From NCBI RefSeq assembly GCF_028767125.1, contig NZ_JAKCWP010000004.1, positions 83,998 through 147,997 of the forward strand: a DNA stretch of 64,000 nucleotides, in the 5' to 3' direction. The DNA is from Chelativorans sp. YIM 93263. Lineage in GTDB: Bacteria; Pseudomonadota; Alphaproteobacteria; Rhizobiales; Rhizobiaceae. The first letter of the stretch is position 1. Every line of letters starts with the position of its first letter. The notes under the pieces are model-generated. The model saw only the letters and a program-made list of their open reading frames with translations, was not told where the DNA came from and searched no databases. Made by a program: the position numbers and the translations under genes. This document shows, one piece after another, positions 26,200-34,497 of this stretch.

Positions 26200-27855
26200 T
26201 CACGTGCAATCCACGTCGGGCGTGCGGTTGCGCAACTCTTCGACGAGCACACGGGTATTCTCGGAATAGTCGATCGGCACATCGACCAGATGGACACCGC
26301 CGCCGGCGAACGCCGCCTCGAGCGTCGGCACGAAATCCTCGACCGCGCTCACCCGGGAACCCGTCGCGCCATACGCCTCGGCATAGCGCACGAAGTCGGG
26401 ATTACCGAAGCTCATGCCGAAATCCGGAAAACCGTCGACCGCCTGCTTCCAACGGATCATGCCATACGCGCTGTCGTTCAGGATGACCACGACGAGGTTC
26501 AGCCCGAGCCGCACGGCGGTCTCCATCTCCTGCGAGTTCATCATGAAGCCCCCATCGCCGCAGACCGCCATGACGCGGCGTTCCGGATGGAGCATTGCCG
26601 CCATCATCGCCGAGGGCAGGCCGGCGCCCATCGTCGCGAGCGCATTGTCGAGCAGCAGCGTGTTGGCGACATGGGTGCGGTAGTTGCGGGCGAACCAGAT
26701 CTTGTACATGCCGTTGTCGAGGCAGACGATGCCGTCTTCCGGCATCACCTTGCGGACATCGTGGACAATGCGCTGGGGTGTGACCGGGAAACGCTCTTCT
26801 TCGGCGCGATCGTTGATGCGGGCGAGGATACGCTGGCGCAGATCGAGCATTCCCTCGTCGGGCGTCAGCCTTCCTTCGAGCCGTGCGGCAAGCGCCTCGA
26901 CGGCGGCACCGATGTCACCGATCACCTCGATATCCGGGTGGTAGACCTGCTCGACAGTGGCCGACTGGTAGCCGACATGGATGACCCTTGGGCCACCGGC
27001 GCTCTTCATCAGGAAGGGCGGCTTCTCGACCGTGTCGTGGCCGATGGCGATGATCAGGTCGGCGCGCTCGACGGCCTCGTGGACGTAGTCGCCCTCCGAG
27101 AGCGCTGCGGTTCCCATATAGAGATTCGAGCCGCCGGTGACCGCGCCCTTGCCCAACTGGGTATTGAAGAACGGCAGCCTCGTGCGCCTCACGAAGCTCG
27201 AAAGCGCCTCGACCAGCGCAGGCCGGTTGCCTGCCGCGCCGATCATCACGAGCGGCCGCTTGGCGCCGAGGATCATCTCCGCGCCCCTGTCGAGCGCGGT
27301 GGCATGGGGAACGGAGCGCTCCAACGAGTGGCGCGGAATGACCGAGGCATTCTCGATCTCCTCGGCCGCGACGTCCTCCGGCAACTCCAGATGCACCGGT
27401 CCCGGCCGCTCCTCCATCGCGACGCGAAACGCGTCCCGCACCGTCGCGGGGATGGCGCCGGCGCTGACGATCTGACGCGTCATCTTGGTCAGCGGTTTCA
27501 TCGAGGCGACGATGTCGACGATCTGGAAGCGGGCCTGTTTGGCGCTCATCACCGGCTTCTGGCCGGTAATGAGGATCATCGGCATGGCGCCGAGGTGAGC
27601 GTAGGCCGCGCCGGTCGAGAAGTTCAGCGCGCCCGGTCCGAGCGTGGCGAGGCAGACGCCGGGCTTGCCCGTTAGCCGCCCATGCGTGGCGGCCATGAAG
27701 GCCGCGGCCTGTTCGTGACGCGTCAGGACCAGTTCGATGCTGGAGGTCCGCAGCGACTCCAGCAGGTCGAGGTTCTCCTCGCCCGGCACACCGAAGACGC
27801 GGTCCACGCCCTCGTTCTCCAGCGCGGCGACAATAAGGTCCGATCCTTTCGGCAC
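26200..27855 (-). CDS. Acetolactate synthase-like ThDP enzyme, large-subunit type
   Basis: The 551-residue thiamin diphosphate enzyme has the N-terminal PYR domain with activating Glu48 (LTRHEQAAAFMAATHGR), a central domain (LVMIGAAGNRPALVEAL), and a C-terminal PP domain with GDGGFMMNSQEMETAVRLGL. No small regulatory subunit gene is adjacent. It is therefore more like catabolic AlsS, or an acetolactate-synthase-like carboligase or decarboxylase, than biosynthetic IlvB. The start is GTG. Linkage to an aldehyde dehydrogenase suggests that an aldehyde product is oxidised. Confidence 0.88.
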   Translation of the reverse strand: MPKGSDLIVAALENEGVDRVFGVPGEENLDLLESLRTSSIELVLTRHEQAAAFMAATHGRLTGKPGVCLATLGPGALNFSTGAAYAHLGAMPMILITGQKPVMSAKQARFQIVDIVASMKPLTKMTRQIVSAGAIPATVRDAFRVAMEERPGPVHLELPEDVAAEEIENASVIPRHSLERSVPHATALDRGAEMILGAKRPLVMIGAAGNRPALVEALSSFVRRTRLPFFNTQLGKGAVTGGSNLYMGTAALSEGDYVHEAVERADLIIAIGHDTVEKPPFLMKSAGGPRVIHVGYQSATVEQVYHPDIEVIGDIGAAVEALAARLEGRLTPDEGMLDLRQRILARINDRAEEERFPVTPQRIVHDVRKVMPEDGIVCLDNGMYKIWFARNYRTHVANTLLLDNALATMGAGLPSAMMAAMLHPERRVMAVCGDGGFMMNSQEMETAVRLGLNLVVVILNDSAYGMIRWKQAVDGFPDFGMSFGNPDFVRYAEAYGATGSRVSAVEDFVPTLEAAFAGGGVHLVDVPIDYSENTRVLVEELRNRTPDVDCT

Positions 27856-27904
27856 AGCCTGAACTCTCTAGTTGTTGGTTTCGACGGAACGTGCGGTGAT
27901 CATG

Positions 27905-28062
27905 AACGGTCAGACGAACCTTCCGATCACGTATATTGCGCTGGAGGCTGCGGACTCTTGGAATCAGGTCCCCGCACGGGTTTTCTCAGGCACATGCGGT
28001 TGAGCCCATCCGACCATAGACGAGCGGTCCGCGATCCCGTCTGCTCTATAGCGCTGCAGTGA
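27905..28062 (+). pseudogene. AraC regulator C-terminal fossil
   Basis: The first frame reads TNLPITYIALEAADSWNQVP then ARVF. After a frameshift near 27980 a second frame reads RLSPSDHRRAVRDPVCSIAL, then Q and a stop. Both match, in order, the end of the AraC protein encoded at 19635-20546 (LPVTEIAQEVGYSSNQVLAR, then SPTDYRRAVRDPLRVIALQ). Only the last ~50 residues survive. The rest of the 27856-28218 gap holds nothing recognisable. Confidence 0.75.
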
Positions 28063-28218
28063 CCTTCACCAACACCTCTACAGGTTCAAGCCTCGGCCGC
28101 GGAGCTCTCACCTGCGCCATATCAAGGCCCCGCCATAACGGCGATCATCGCCGTTCCTGCCAGCATCGCGATCACCGATCGACGGGAGTGCCCTGTGTGG
28201 TGAGCGCGCATTGACGTG

Positions 28219-28902
28219 TCACGCTTGCTCGGAGCCGGACGGCGCAGTGGCTTCTCGGACAGCCGCTACCGCCTCGGCGATGGGTACGTCGCCGCCGGTC
28301 ACCTCCAGGATCAGGCGGCTCAGGTCGGGCGATTTGAGCAGCGCGACGACCGTGGTTGCGACGTCGTCGCGCGTGATCTCCTCGTGGACCTTGGCGAGAC
28401 CGAGATCGACCCGACCCGTCCCCGGACCGTTGAGAAGCGCAGAGGGGCGCACGATCAGCCAGTCGAGATCTGTCTGAACGAGCGCGATTTCCGCCCGCTT
28501 CTTCTGAACCATGTAGTGCTCGAACGAAGCGTCCATGCGCCGCTCGCGCCAAGCTTCGGGGAAGACGGAGACGAGTATGAACCGTCGCACGCCGGCGAGC
28601 GCTGCCGCCTCTGCGAGCTTGCCCGGTCCATCGCCATCGATGCGGGTCGTCGCATCGTCGCCGTCCTTGCCGCCGGCGCCGGCGCTGAAGACGACCGCGT
28701 CGGCGCCGCGCACCGCGTCGGCGAGCTCATCGACCGACATCGCGACGAGGTCGCCGAACTTGGCCTTGATGCCGAGGGACGCCAGCGCCTCGACCTGACG
28801 CTGCTGACGTACAAGACCGGTGGGTTCGTCGCCCGCCGCGGCGAGTTGCTCCCGGACAAGACGGCCGACGCCGCTGCCGATACCAACGATGAATACCTTC
28901 AT
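28219..28902 (-). CDS. NAD(P)-binding SDR-like oxidoreductase (YhfK type)
   Basis: The 227-residue atypical short-chain dehydrogenase has FIVGIGSGVGRLVREQLAAA as its dinucleotide loop. VVFSAGAGGKDGDD, RFILVSVFPEA and WLIVRPSALLNGPGTG follow in the order typical of NAD(P)-dependent epimerase/YhfK-like proteins. The function is unknown. Its ATG lies inside the truncated DUF1330 reading frame. It is the last gene of a probable five-gene cluster reading leftward from 30728. Confidence 0.85.
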   Translation of the reverse strand: MKVFIVGIGSGVGRLVREQLAAAGDEPTGLVRQQRQVEALASLGIKAKFGDLVAMSVDELADAVRGADAVVFSAGAGGKDGDDATTRIDGDGPGKLAEAAALAGVRRFILVSVFPEAWRERRMDASFEHYMVQKKRAEIALVQTDLDWLIVRPSALLNGPGTGRVDLGLAKVHEEITRDDVATTVVALLKSPDLSRLILEVTGGDVPIAEAVAAVREATAPSGSEQA

Positions 28903-28924
28903 GCTTTTTCTCCATCGTGGGGAA

Positions 28925-29098
28925 GCGCAAGATCGCGACCCCGTCGACCGGCTCGCCCTCGAGCACCTCGTGAGGGCCGTAGAAGGCGAGCGGTTCTAGC
29001 GGATGCGCGTCGCGCGCGGCCGGCGTCCGCTCGCGGTAGCGATCGAGCGCCTGCTCGTCGGAAACCGTGTCACGGACGAAGACCACGTAGGCGCTCAT
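28925..29098 (-). pseudogene. Truncated DUF1330 protein
   Basis: The first ~57 residues are a good DUF1330 N-terminal half (AYVVFVRDTVSDEQALDRYR, then AFYGPHEVLEGEP and GVAILRFPTME). The family normally has ~95 residues ending in a conserved WYDSPAYQ-type half, which is missing. The frame instead runs out-of-register through the start of the next gene to 28727. The start codon overlaps the DJ-1-like stop (ATGA), so the remnant may still be translated. Confidence 0.7.
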
Positions 29099-29781
29099 GC
29101 CGACGCTCCGAGTTCCTCGACCAGGCGCCGGGCGGCGCCGGCGGACGAGGCCGGGTTCTGGCCGGTGATCAGCAGGCCATCCTGTACGAAGTACGGACCC
29201 CAGTCAGGACCCTTCGAATAGATGCCGCCCTTGGCCTGCAACTCGTCCTCGACGAGGAACGGCACGACTTCCGTCAGGCCGACGGCGGCCTCCTCGCTGT
29301 TGGTGAAGCCGGTGACCTTCTTTCCTTCGACGAGCGGACGGCCGTTCGGCGTCTTAACGTGACGGAGCACGCCCGGCGCGTGGCACACCAGCGCGACCGG
29401 CTTGTCCGCGGCAAGGAAGCTTTCGATCAGCGCCGCCGAGACCGGGCTTTCGGCGAGATCCCACATCGGGCCGTGGCCGCCTGGATAAAAGACCGTATCA
29501 AAATCAGCCTGGGATATGTCGGCGAGCTTCACGGTATTCGCCAGCGCTTCTCGCGCCTCGGCGTCGGCCTCGAAGCGGCGCGTGTCCTCGGTCTGGAAGT
29601 CGGGCTCGTTGCTTTTGGGATCAAGCGGCGGCTGGCCGCCGTCCGGCGACGCGAGCGTGATCTCGTAGCCAGCTTCCTTGAACACATAATAAGGCGCGGC
29701 CAGCTCTTCGAGCCAGAAACCGGTCTTGCGGCCGGTGTCGCCGAGCTGGTCATGCGACGTCAGAATCATTACAACTTTCAT
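29095..29781 (-). CDS. DJ-1/PfpI family protein
   Basis: The 228-residue protein has a DJ-1/PfpI fold with the elbow cysteine Cys133 and His134 in VALVCHAPGVLRHV and an upstream Glu at 25-26 (GFWLEELAAPYYVF). The conserved FDTVFYPGGHGPMWDLA loop is present. Relatives (Hsp31-like, PfpI) act as glyoxalase III, chaperone or deglycase-like enzymes. That would fit detoxification of methylglyoxal-type aldehydes, though this is not shown here. The ATG at 29781 has AGGA about 14 bases upstream. Confidence 0.88.
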   Translation of the reverse strand: MKVVMILTSHDQLGDTGRKTGFWLEELAAPYYVFKEAGYEITLASPDGGQPPLDPKSNEPDFQTEDTRRFEADAEAREALANTVKLADISQADFDTVFYPGGHGPMWDLAESPVSAALIESFLAADKPVALVCHAPGVLRHVKTPNGRPLVEGKKVTGFTNSEEAAVGLTEVVPFLVEDELQAKGGIYSKGPDWGPYFVQDGLLITGQNPASSAGAARRLVEELGASA

Positions 29782-29785
29782 GACT

Positions 29786-30001
29786 TTATTCTCCAATAGG
29801 ATGTTGGTACGGGCCGCCGCAGCGGCAAGAATAATCGCGGGCGCGGAGGTACCCACGCACCGAATGCTGGGGTTCGTGAAGCTCCGCGTCCTCATGGTAG
29901 ATGGTCCGGATCGCCGCGATGCGCCATGTAGGGTCGCGCTCGCCGAACACCAGGTCGAGATTGGCCTGCATGAGCTTCTCGAAATCCATCCGTGCCTCCA
30001 T
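29786..30001 (-). pseudogene. Truncated SnoaL-like (NTF2-fold) protein
   Basis: The 71-residue frame opens with a normal SnoaL-like start (MDFEKLMQANLDLVFGERDP, then IRTIYHEDAELHEPQHSVRG). It loses homology after about residue 55, where the family would continue for ~75 more residues. It ends four bases before the DJ-1-like ATG. It looks like a 3'-deleted gene in an otherwise compact operon. Confidence 0.65.
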
Positions 30002-30074
30002 TGTGTAGTTCTGGGCGGCGACATGGATGACGAGGCTTGGACCTTTCTGGGCCGCCTCGCTATCCCTGCTCGAA

Positions 30075-30728
30075 TCAACCCGCCGAGCTCGGCACCGGCG
30101 TGTTGAGCAGTTGCTGTTCCCACAGATAGGCGATGGCGCTGCCGCCGATGTGGTACTTGAGGGCGTCGTTCAATTCGGTCGCGGTCTCGGCCCGGGCCCA
30201 ATCGCGTTGCCATTCGGAAGCGAGGGCCAGCCACGTCATCATGTTGATGCCGCCCGCGATCATGCGCTGGATCGCGACCTCGTGGGCCTCGACCGACGTG
30301 CCGCCGGACGCGTCGGTGATCACGGTCACGTCCCAGCCTTCGCCCGCCGCCTGGATTGCCGGCATCGCCACGCAGATCTCGGTCCACAGACCGGCGATGA
30401 TCAGTTGCTTGCGCCCCGCCGCCTTGACCGCATCCACAACCTTCGGATCCTCCCAGGTGTTGATCGTCGTGCGGTCGATCACCTCCTGGTCGGGGAACAC
30501 CTCGGTGACATGCGGAAAGATGTCACCGCCCCGGGCGGCAACTACGCTGGTCAGGATCGTGGGCACGCCGAACACCTTGGCGACCTTGGCGAGCGCGGTC
30601 GTGTTGTTCACCACCGCCTGCGGGTCGTGGCTGTTCAGGTTCGCGAGCTGGTAGGGCTGGTGGTCAATCAGAACGAGGACCGAATCCTCGGGGCGAAGAA
30701 GCGAGGCAAGGCCGTTGCGAAAAGTCAT
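30075..30728 (-). CDS. Isochorismatase-like cysteine hydrolase (YcaC type), paralog 2
   Basis: The 217-residue protein has Asp22 in LVLIDHQPYQLAN, Cys119 in IIAGLWTEICVAM and the DASGGTSVEAHEVAIQRM tract. It resembles the 12148-12837 protein along most of its length, suggesting an old duplication within the region. The ATG follows AGGAGA. It is the first gene of the cluster running left through the SnoaL remnant, the DJ-1 protein, the DUF1330 remnant and the SDR. Confidence 0.87.
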   Translation of the reverse strand: MTFRNGLASLLRPEDSVLVLIDHQPYQLANLNSHDPQAVVNNTTALAKVAKVFGVPTILTSVVAARGGDIFPHVTEVFPDQEVIDRTTINTWEDPKVVDAVKAAGRKQLIIAGLWTEICVAMPAIQAAGEGWDVTVITDASGGTSVEAHEVAIQRMIAGGINMMTWLALASEWQRDWARAETATELNDALKYHIGGSAIAYLWEQQLLNTPVPSSAG

Positions 30729-31025
30729 TCCAATCTCCTAGGTCTTGAGGGAAGCGCTCATTGGGTGCTTGAAACTACCAAAGGCTCTCGGGCACTGCGG
30801 TGCAGGTCGTGCCACTCTGGTGCCGTTCTTGCTCCGAATCAGGCTCGTCGCTGCGCGAAGACTTGAGTTCGTTAGGTTTCTTGGAAAGGGTACGACGGCA
30901 TTCGCCTATCTGCTGCCGGAAACGAGTGAGTGCCGGGCTGCCCGGCGAGTGCGGAAACTGACATCTCCATCGGTGATACGGTACGGCCTGATCCTGCCAA
31001 GCTGTGTTGCGAAACGGGGAGCCGA

Positions 31026-31091
31026 ATAGACACTGAATACTTTTGGACGTTCGTGGAAGTTGCCGATGCGGGGGGCGTTTCGGCCGCCGGC
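31026..31091 (+). pseudogene. LysR regulator N-terminal stub
   Basis: IDTEYFWTFVEVADAGGVSA then A matches the first ~21 residues of LysR-type regulators (D-x-x-xFxxVxxxGSxSAAA). The frame then leaves homology at once and the rest of the gene is absent. No start codon precedes it. The 30729-31025 stretch to the left shows no gene I can support. Confidence 0.5.
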
Positions 31092-31143
31092 TACGACGAT
31101 CGCTCGGCAGGATCAGGCGATCCGACGACAGAGGATGATGCAC

Positions 31144-32079
31144 ATGAGTTGGAACCCAGCACTCGAACCCGGTTGTCCCGACGAGGTCGGCATACACGCA
31201 ATCGAGACCCTGATCGTCCCGCGTTCCCGCGACCTCGGCGATTTCCAGGTCCGGCGCGCCCTGCCGGCACCGAAGCGGCAAATGGTCGGGCCGTTCATCT
31301 TCTTCGACCAGGCAGGGCCGGCAGAGTTGCTGACCGGGCAGGGCGTCGACGTCCGGCCGCATCCGCATATCGGCCTCGGCACGGTCACCTACCTGTTCCA
31401 GGGCGACTTCCATCACCGCGACAGCACCGGCGCCGACCAGATCATCCGCCCCGGCGCGCTGAACTGGATGGTCGCCGGGCGCGGCGTTACCCATTCGGAA
31501 CGCACGTCGGCGGCTGCGCGGAGCGGCCCGAATAGCCTGTTCGGCATCCAGACCTGGTTGGCCCTGCCGGACAGCCACGAGGACGTGGCGCCCAGCTTCG
31601 AGCATCACGGCAAGGACACCCTGCCCGTCGTCCAGGATCGCGGCGTCTCGGTTCGGCTCATTCTCGGGAACGCCTATGGCAAGACCGCGCCCGCGACGAT
31701 GCTTTCCGAGACATTCTACGCCGATGTGAAGCTCGAGCCGGGAAGCCGGCTGCCGATGCCGGACGATCACGAGGACCGCGGCATCTACATCGTCGAAGGC
31801 TCGATCTCGGTCGCCGGACAGGAATTCGAGGCGTCGCAGATGATGGTGTTTCGGCCGGGCGACCGCATTACGGTGGCCGCCGGGCAGCGGGGGGCGCGAT
31901 TGATGATCCTCGGCGGCGCGACCTTCAACGGACCGCGTTACATCTGGTGGAACTTCGTCGCCTCGTCGCGAGAACGTATCGAACTCGCCAAGACGGAATG
32001 GCGTGCCGCGAACTGGGGCAAGGGACGCTTCGATCTGCCCGTCGACGACCGCAGCGAGCACATCCCCCTTCCGGAATGA
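31144..32079 (+). CDS. Pirin family protein
   Basis: The 311-residue bicupin keeps the pirin metal ligands: His73 and His75 (RPHPHIGLGT), His117 and Glu119 (GVTHSERTS). The C-terminal pirin domain includes RGIYIVEGSISVAGQEF. Bacterial pirins are iron-binding cytoplasmic proteins; some, such as YhhW, oxidise quercetin, and others modulate metabolic enzymes. Three ATGs cluster at the start. The third (31144) is preferred because AGAGG is 9 bases upstream. Confidence 0.9.
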   Translation: MSWNPALEPGCPDEVGIHAIETLIVPRSRDLGDFQVRRALPAPKRQMVGPFIFFDQAGPAELLTGQGVDVRPHPHIGLGTVTYLFQGDFHHRDSTGADQIIRPGALNWMVAGRGVTHSERTSAAARSGPNSLFGIQTWLALPDSHEDVAPSFEHHGKDTLPVVQDRGVSVRLILGNAYGKTAPATMLSETFYADVKLEPGSRLPMPDDHEDRGIYIVEGSISVAGQEFEASQMMVFRPGDRITVAAGQRGARLMILGGATFNGPRYIWWNFVASSRERIELAKTEWRAANWGKGRFDLPVDDRSEHIPLPE

Positions 32080-32104
32080 CCGGAACCAGCGTGGAGAACC
32101 AGCA

Positions 32105-33352
32105 ATGAACAAGTGGCCCCAATTTGATTACCTCAGCTGGCGCGAAACGTGTTCGGCGCTGCATCTCTATCTACAGATCGCCGGCAAATACCGGCTCGCG
32201 CACACGCCCTGGCTCAACCATTCGTGGCACGCGACCTTCTACGTGACGCCGAACGGCCTGGCCTCCTCGCCCATCCCGGACGGGCCAGGCATCGAGATCC
32301 TGTTTGATCTGCGCGAGCACAAGGTCGTCGGCACCTGCGGCGACGGTCGTAGGAAATCTTTCGATCTCGGGCCGATGACCGTCGCGACATTCCACGCGAG
32401 CTTCGTGCAACTGATTTCCGAACTCGGCGGCACTCCCACCTTCAACGGCAGCCCGAACGAGGTGCCATTCCCGGTTCCCTTCGCCGAGGATGATCGCGAC
32501 CGGCCCTATGACCGCGAAGCCGTTCAGCGCTTCCATCAGGCTCTGATCGCGGTCGACAAGGTCTTCAACCGGTTCCGCACCTCCTTCCTCGGCAAGTCCA
32601 GCCCCGTTCATCTGTTCTGGGGCAGCTTCGACCTCGCCCTCACGCGCTTTTCCGGACGGCGCGCGCCGCTTCATCCCGGCGGCGTCCCGGCACTGCCGGA
32701 CGACGTGGCGCAGGAGGCCTATGACCGCGAGGTCTCGTCAGTGGGCTTCTGGCCGGGCGGCGGCGGCATCGACTATCCCGCCTTCTATGCCTACGCCTAT
32801 CCGGCACCTGGCGGTTACCGCGCCGCGTCGGTCCGGCCCGATGCTGCGTTCTGGCACGAGGGCCTCTCGGAATTCATCCTCCCCTACGATGCCGTGCGGT
32901 CGGCCGCCGATCCCGACGAAGCCCTGATGGCCTTTCTCGTATCTACCTACGAGGCCGCCGCCGATCTGGGCGGTTGGGACCGCGATCTCTTGGAATGCGC
33001 GCATGGAGCGCCGCGGCAGGTCCGCCGGCCCGACGCCGAAACGGCCAGGCCCGCGGCCTCGACCGGCGACGAGACGGTCGAGCGGGAGGATGGCGCGTCG
33101 AAGGGACGCTACCGGCTGGTGATCGACGGGGTCGAAGCCGAGATGACCTATAGCCGGGCCGGCGACGGCCGGATCATCATCGACCACACGGAAGTACCTG
33201 CCGCCTTGCGCGGCCGCAAGGTCGGGGAGCGCCTGGTGCGCCAGGCGATCGAGGATGCGCGGCGCGACGGCATTGTCATCATGCCGCTCTGCCCATTCGC
33301 GAAGGCGCAGATCGAACGCCATCCGGAATGGCAGGACGTGCTGCGTCCGTGA
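32105..33352 (+). CDS. DUF5996 protein fused to a YjdJ-like GNAT domain
   Basis: The 415-residue protein has a DUF5996 domain over residues 1 to ~300 (SWRETCSALHLYLQIAGKYR, then VHLFWGSFDLALTRFSGR and PAFYAYAYPAPGGYRAASV). A compact N-acetyltransferase of the YjdJ/NATD1 type follows over ~330-415 (RIIIDHTEVPAALRGRKVGE, then IVIMPLCPFAKAQIERHPEW). A hydrophilic linker joins them. The role of either part is unknown. The gene starts 25 bases after pirin with GGAG upstream, so the two are likely cotranscribed. Confidence 0.85.
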   Translation: MNKWPQFDYLSWRETCSALHLYLQIAGKYRLAHTPWLNHSWHATFYVTPNGLASSPIPDGPGIEILFDLREHKVVGTCGDGRRKSFDLGPMTVATFHASFVQLISELGGTPTFNGSPNEVPFPVPFAEDDRDRPYDREAVQRFHQALIAVDKVFNRFRTSFLGKSSPVHLFWGSFDLALTRFSGRRAPLHPGGVPALPDDVAQEAYDREVSSVGFWPGGGGIDYPAFYAYAYPAPGGYRAASVRPDAAFWHEGLSEFILPYDAVRSAADPDEALMAFLVSTYEAAADLGGWDRDLLECAHGAPRQVRRPDAETARPAASTGDETVEREDGASKGRYRLVIDGVEAEMTYSRAGDGRIIIDHTEVPAALRGRKVGERLVRQAIEDARRDGIVIMPLCPFAKAQIERHPEWQDVLRP

Positions 33353-33456
33353 TGGGAGGACGACGGCGCATCTGCGCGGCTCTGCGCACCTTCCTTTCCA
33401 GCCATCTCGGGAGCGAGAGCAACAAGTAGGAACATTCAAACGGCAGGAGCGATGAA

Positions 33457-33696
33457 ATGAGCGATGTAAAATATCGGATTGTCGAGCACGACGGCGGCTG
33501 GGCTTATCGGGTGGACGGTACGTATTCCGAGACCTTTCCCAGCCATGATGCGGCCTTCGGCGCGGCGCGGCGGGCGGCCTGCAAGCAGTTGCGGCCGGGC
33601 GAGACCACGGGCATCGTCTGGGAGGACGCGACTGGCCACTGGCACGCGGAACTCTCGCGGGCCGGCGACAGACCACATACAAAGGTCATCGGCTGA
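33457..33696 (+). CDS. DUF2188-like small protein
   Basis: The 79-residue protein contains YRIVEHDGGWAYRVDGTYSE, then FPSHDAAFGAARRAACKQ, which fits the DUF2188 pattern of a beta-hairpin plus one helix. No catalytic motif is visible. The ATG follows GGCAGGAGCG. It sits 104 bases after the DUF5996-GNAT gene on the same strand. Confidence 0.75.
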   Translation: MSDVKYRIVEHDGGWAYRVDGTYSETFPSHDAAFGAARRAACKQLRPGETTGIVWEDATGHWHAELSRAGDRPHTKVIG

Positions 33697-33771
33697 CGCA
33701 GCGCTGCGGGGTGAGGAACGCTCAGACCGCTTTTGGAATGGTGCTCGCGCACGCCCTCGTAGCAATCCCGG

Positions 33772-34407
33772 CTATTTTGGCGTGGCCGCGCCGTAGCGCA
33801 GGCCATCCAGCAGCAGCATGACCATTTGTTCGATGTGTGCCGCCCCATCGTCCCCGGACGCCACGGCGAGATTGCCGATCGCGCGCAGCAGATCATAGGC
33901 AGCAACGTCGTCACGGATGTCACCCGCATCGGCAGCGGCATTCAGCAGCATCGACAAGGCGGGCTCGAACCGGCTTCTGAAATGGTCCGGCAAGGTGGCG
34001 AATGCCGGATCGCCAGAATGGAGCGCGGCGGCCAACCCCTGTTTGGTGGCCAGGAAGCGCGTGTAGAGCATCAGCCAGGCCGCCAGGGCCTCCGTTGGGC
34101 TCCGCTCGGCGGCAAGCGGTTTAGCCGCATCGGCACAGGCATCGACCTCGCGACGGAACACCGCCGCCACCAGGTCGGCCCGGGTCGGGAAACGGCGGTA
34201 GAGCGTACCCAGTCCGACACCGGCTTGTTTCGCGATCTCCCGGATCGGCGCATCAACCCCTGAGCGGGCGAACACAATCTTCGCTGCTTCCAAAAGCGCT
34301 TCCTCGTTTCTGCGGGCATCGGCGCGCATTCGCGGCACCGGCGTCTCCTCATCGCTCGCGCTCGATGGCGCGATCTCGGCTGCATTCCAGTTTTTCGGCG
34401 ACGCCAC
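33772..34407 (-). CDS. TetR family transcriptional regulator
   Basis: The ~211-residue protein has a TetR helix-turn-helix with EEALLEAAKIVFARSGVDAP, then IREIAKQAGVGLGTLYRRFP. The ligand-binding domain resembles those of the SbtR-like group (LAAWLMLYTRFLATKQGLAA). The GTG at 34407 is chosen because AGGAGG lies 9 bases upstream; a more upstream GTG at 34437 would fall inside the operator. It is divergent from the hydrolase-SDR pair and probably represses it and itself through the two sites at 34430-34471. Confidence 0.85.
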   Translation of the reverse strand: MASPKNWNAAEIAPSSASDEETPVPRMRADARRNEEALLEAAKIVFARSGVDAPIREIAKQAGVGLGTLYRRFPTRADLVAAVFRREVDACADAAKPLAAERSPTEALAAWLMLYTRFLATKQGLAAALHSGDPAFATLPDHFRSRFEPALSMLLNAAADAGDIRDDVAAYDLLRAIGNLAVASGDDGAAHIEQMVMLLLDGLRYGAATPK

Positions 34408-34429
34408 TTTCACAACCCTCCTTGATAAG

Positions 34430-34471
34430 CGGATCACTGTTCCGTATGTAGGGACCGGATCATTGTTCCGT
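34430..34471. promoter_or_regulatory. Two-site TetR operator
   Basis: Two copies of the near-palindrome CGGATCA-N-TGTTCCG occur at 34430-34444 and 34456-34470, 26 bases apart start to start. They lie between the divergent TetR (34407) and alpha/beta hydrolase (34498) genes. The arms differ from perfect symmetry at one position. This is the expected place and form for a TetR repressor pair. Confidence 0.65.
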
Positions 34472-34497
34472 TTATTAATTCGGAGGTTCGCAGTTCC

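Noticed and set aside
33424..33456. GGAAC-N16-CGAT near the DUF2188-like gene as an EcfG promoter
   Set aside because: The -10 box would overlap the ribosome binding site and start codon, leaving no room for a leader.
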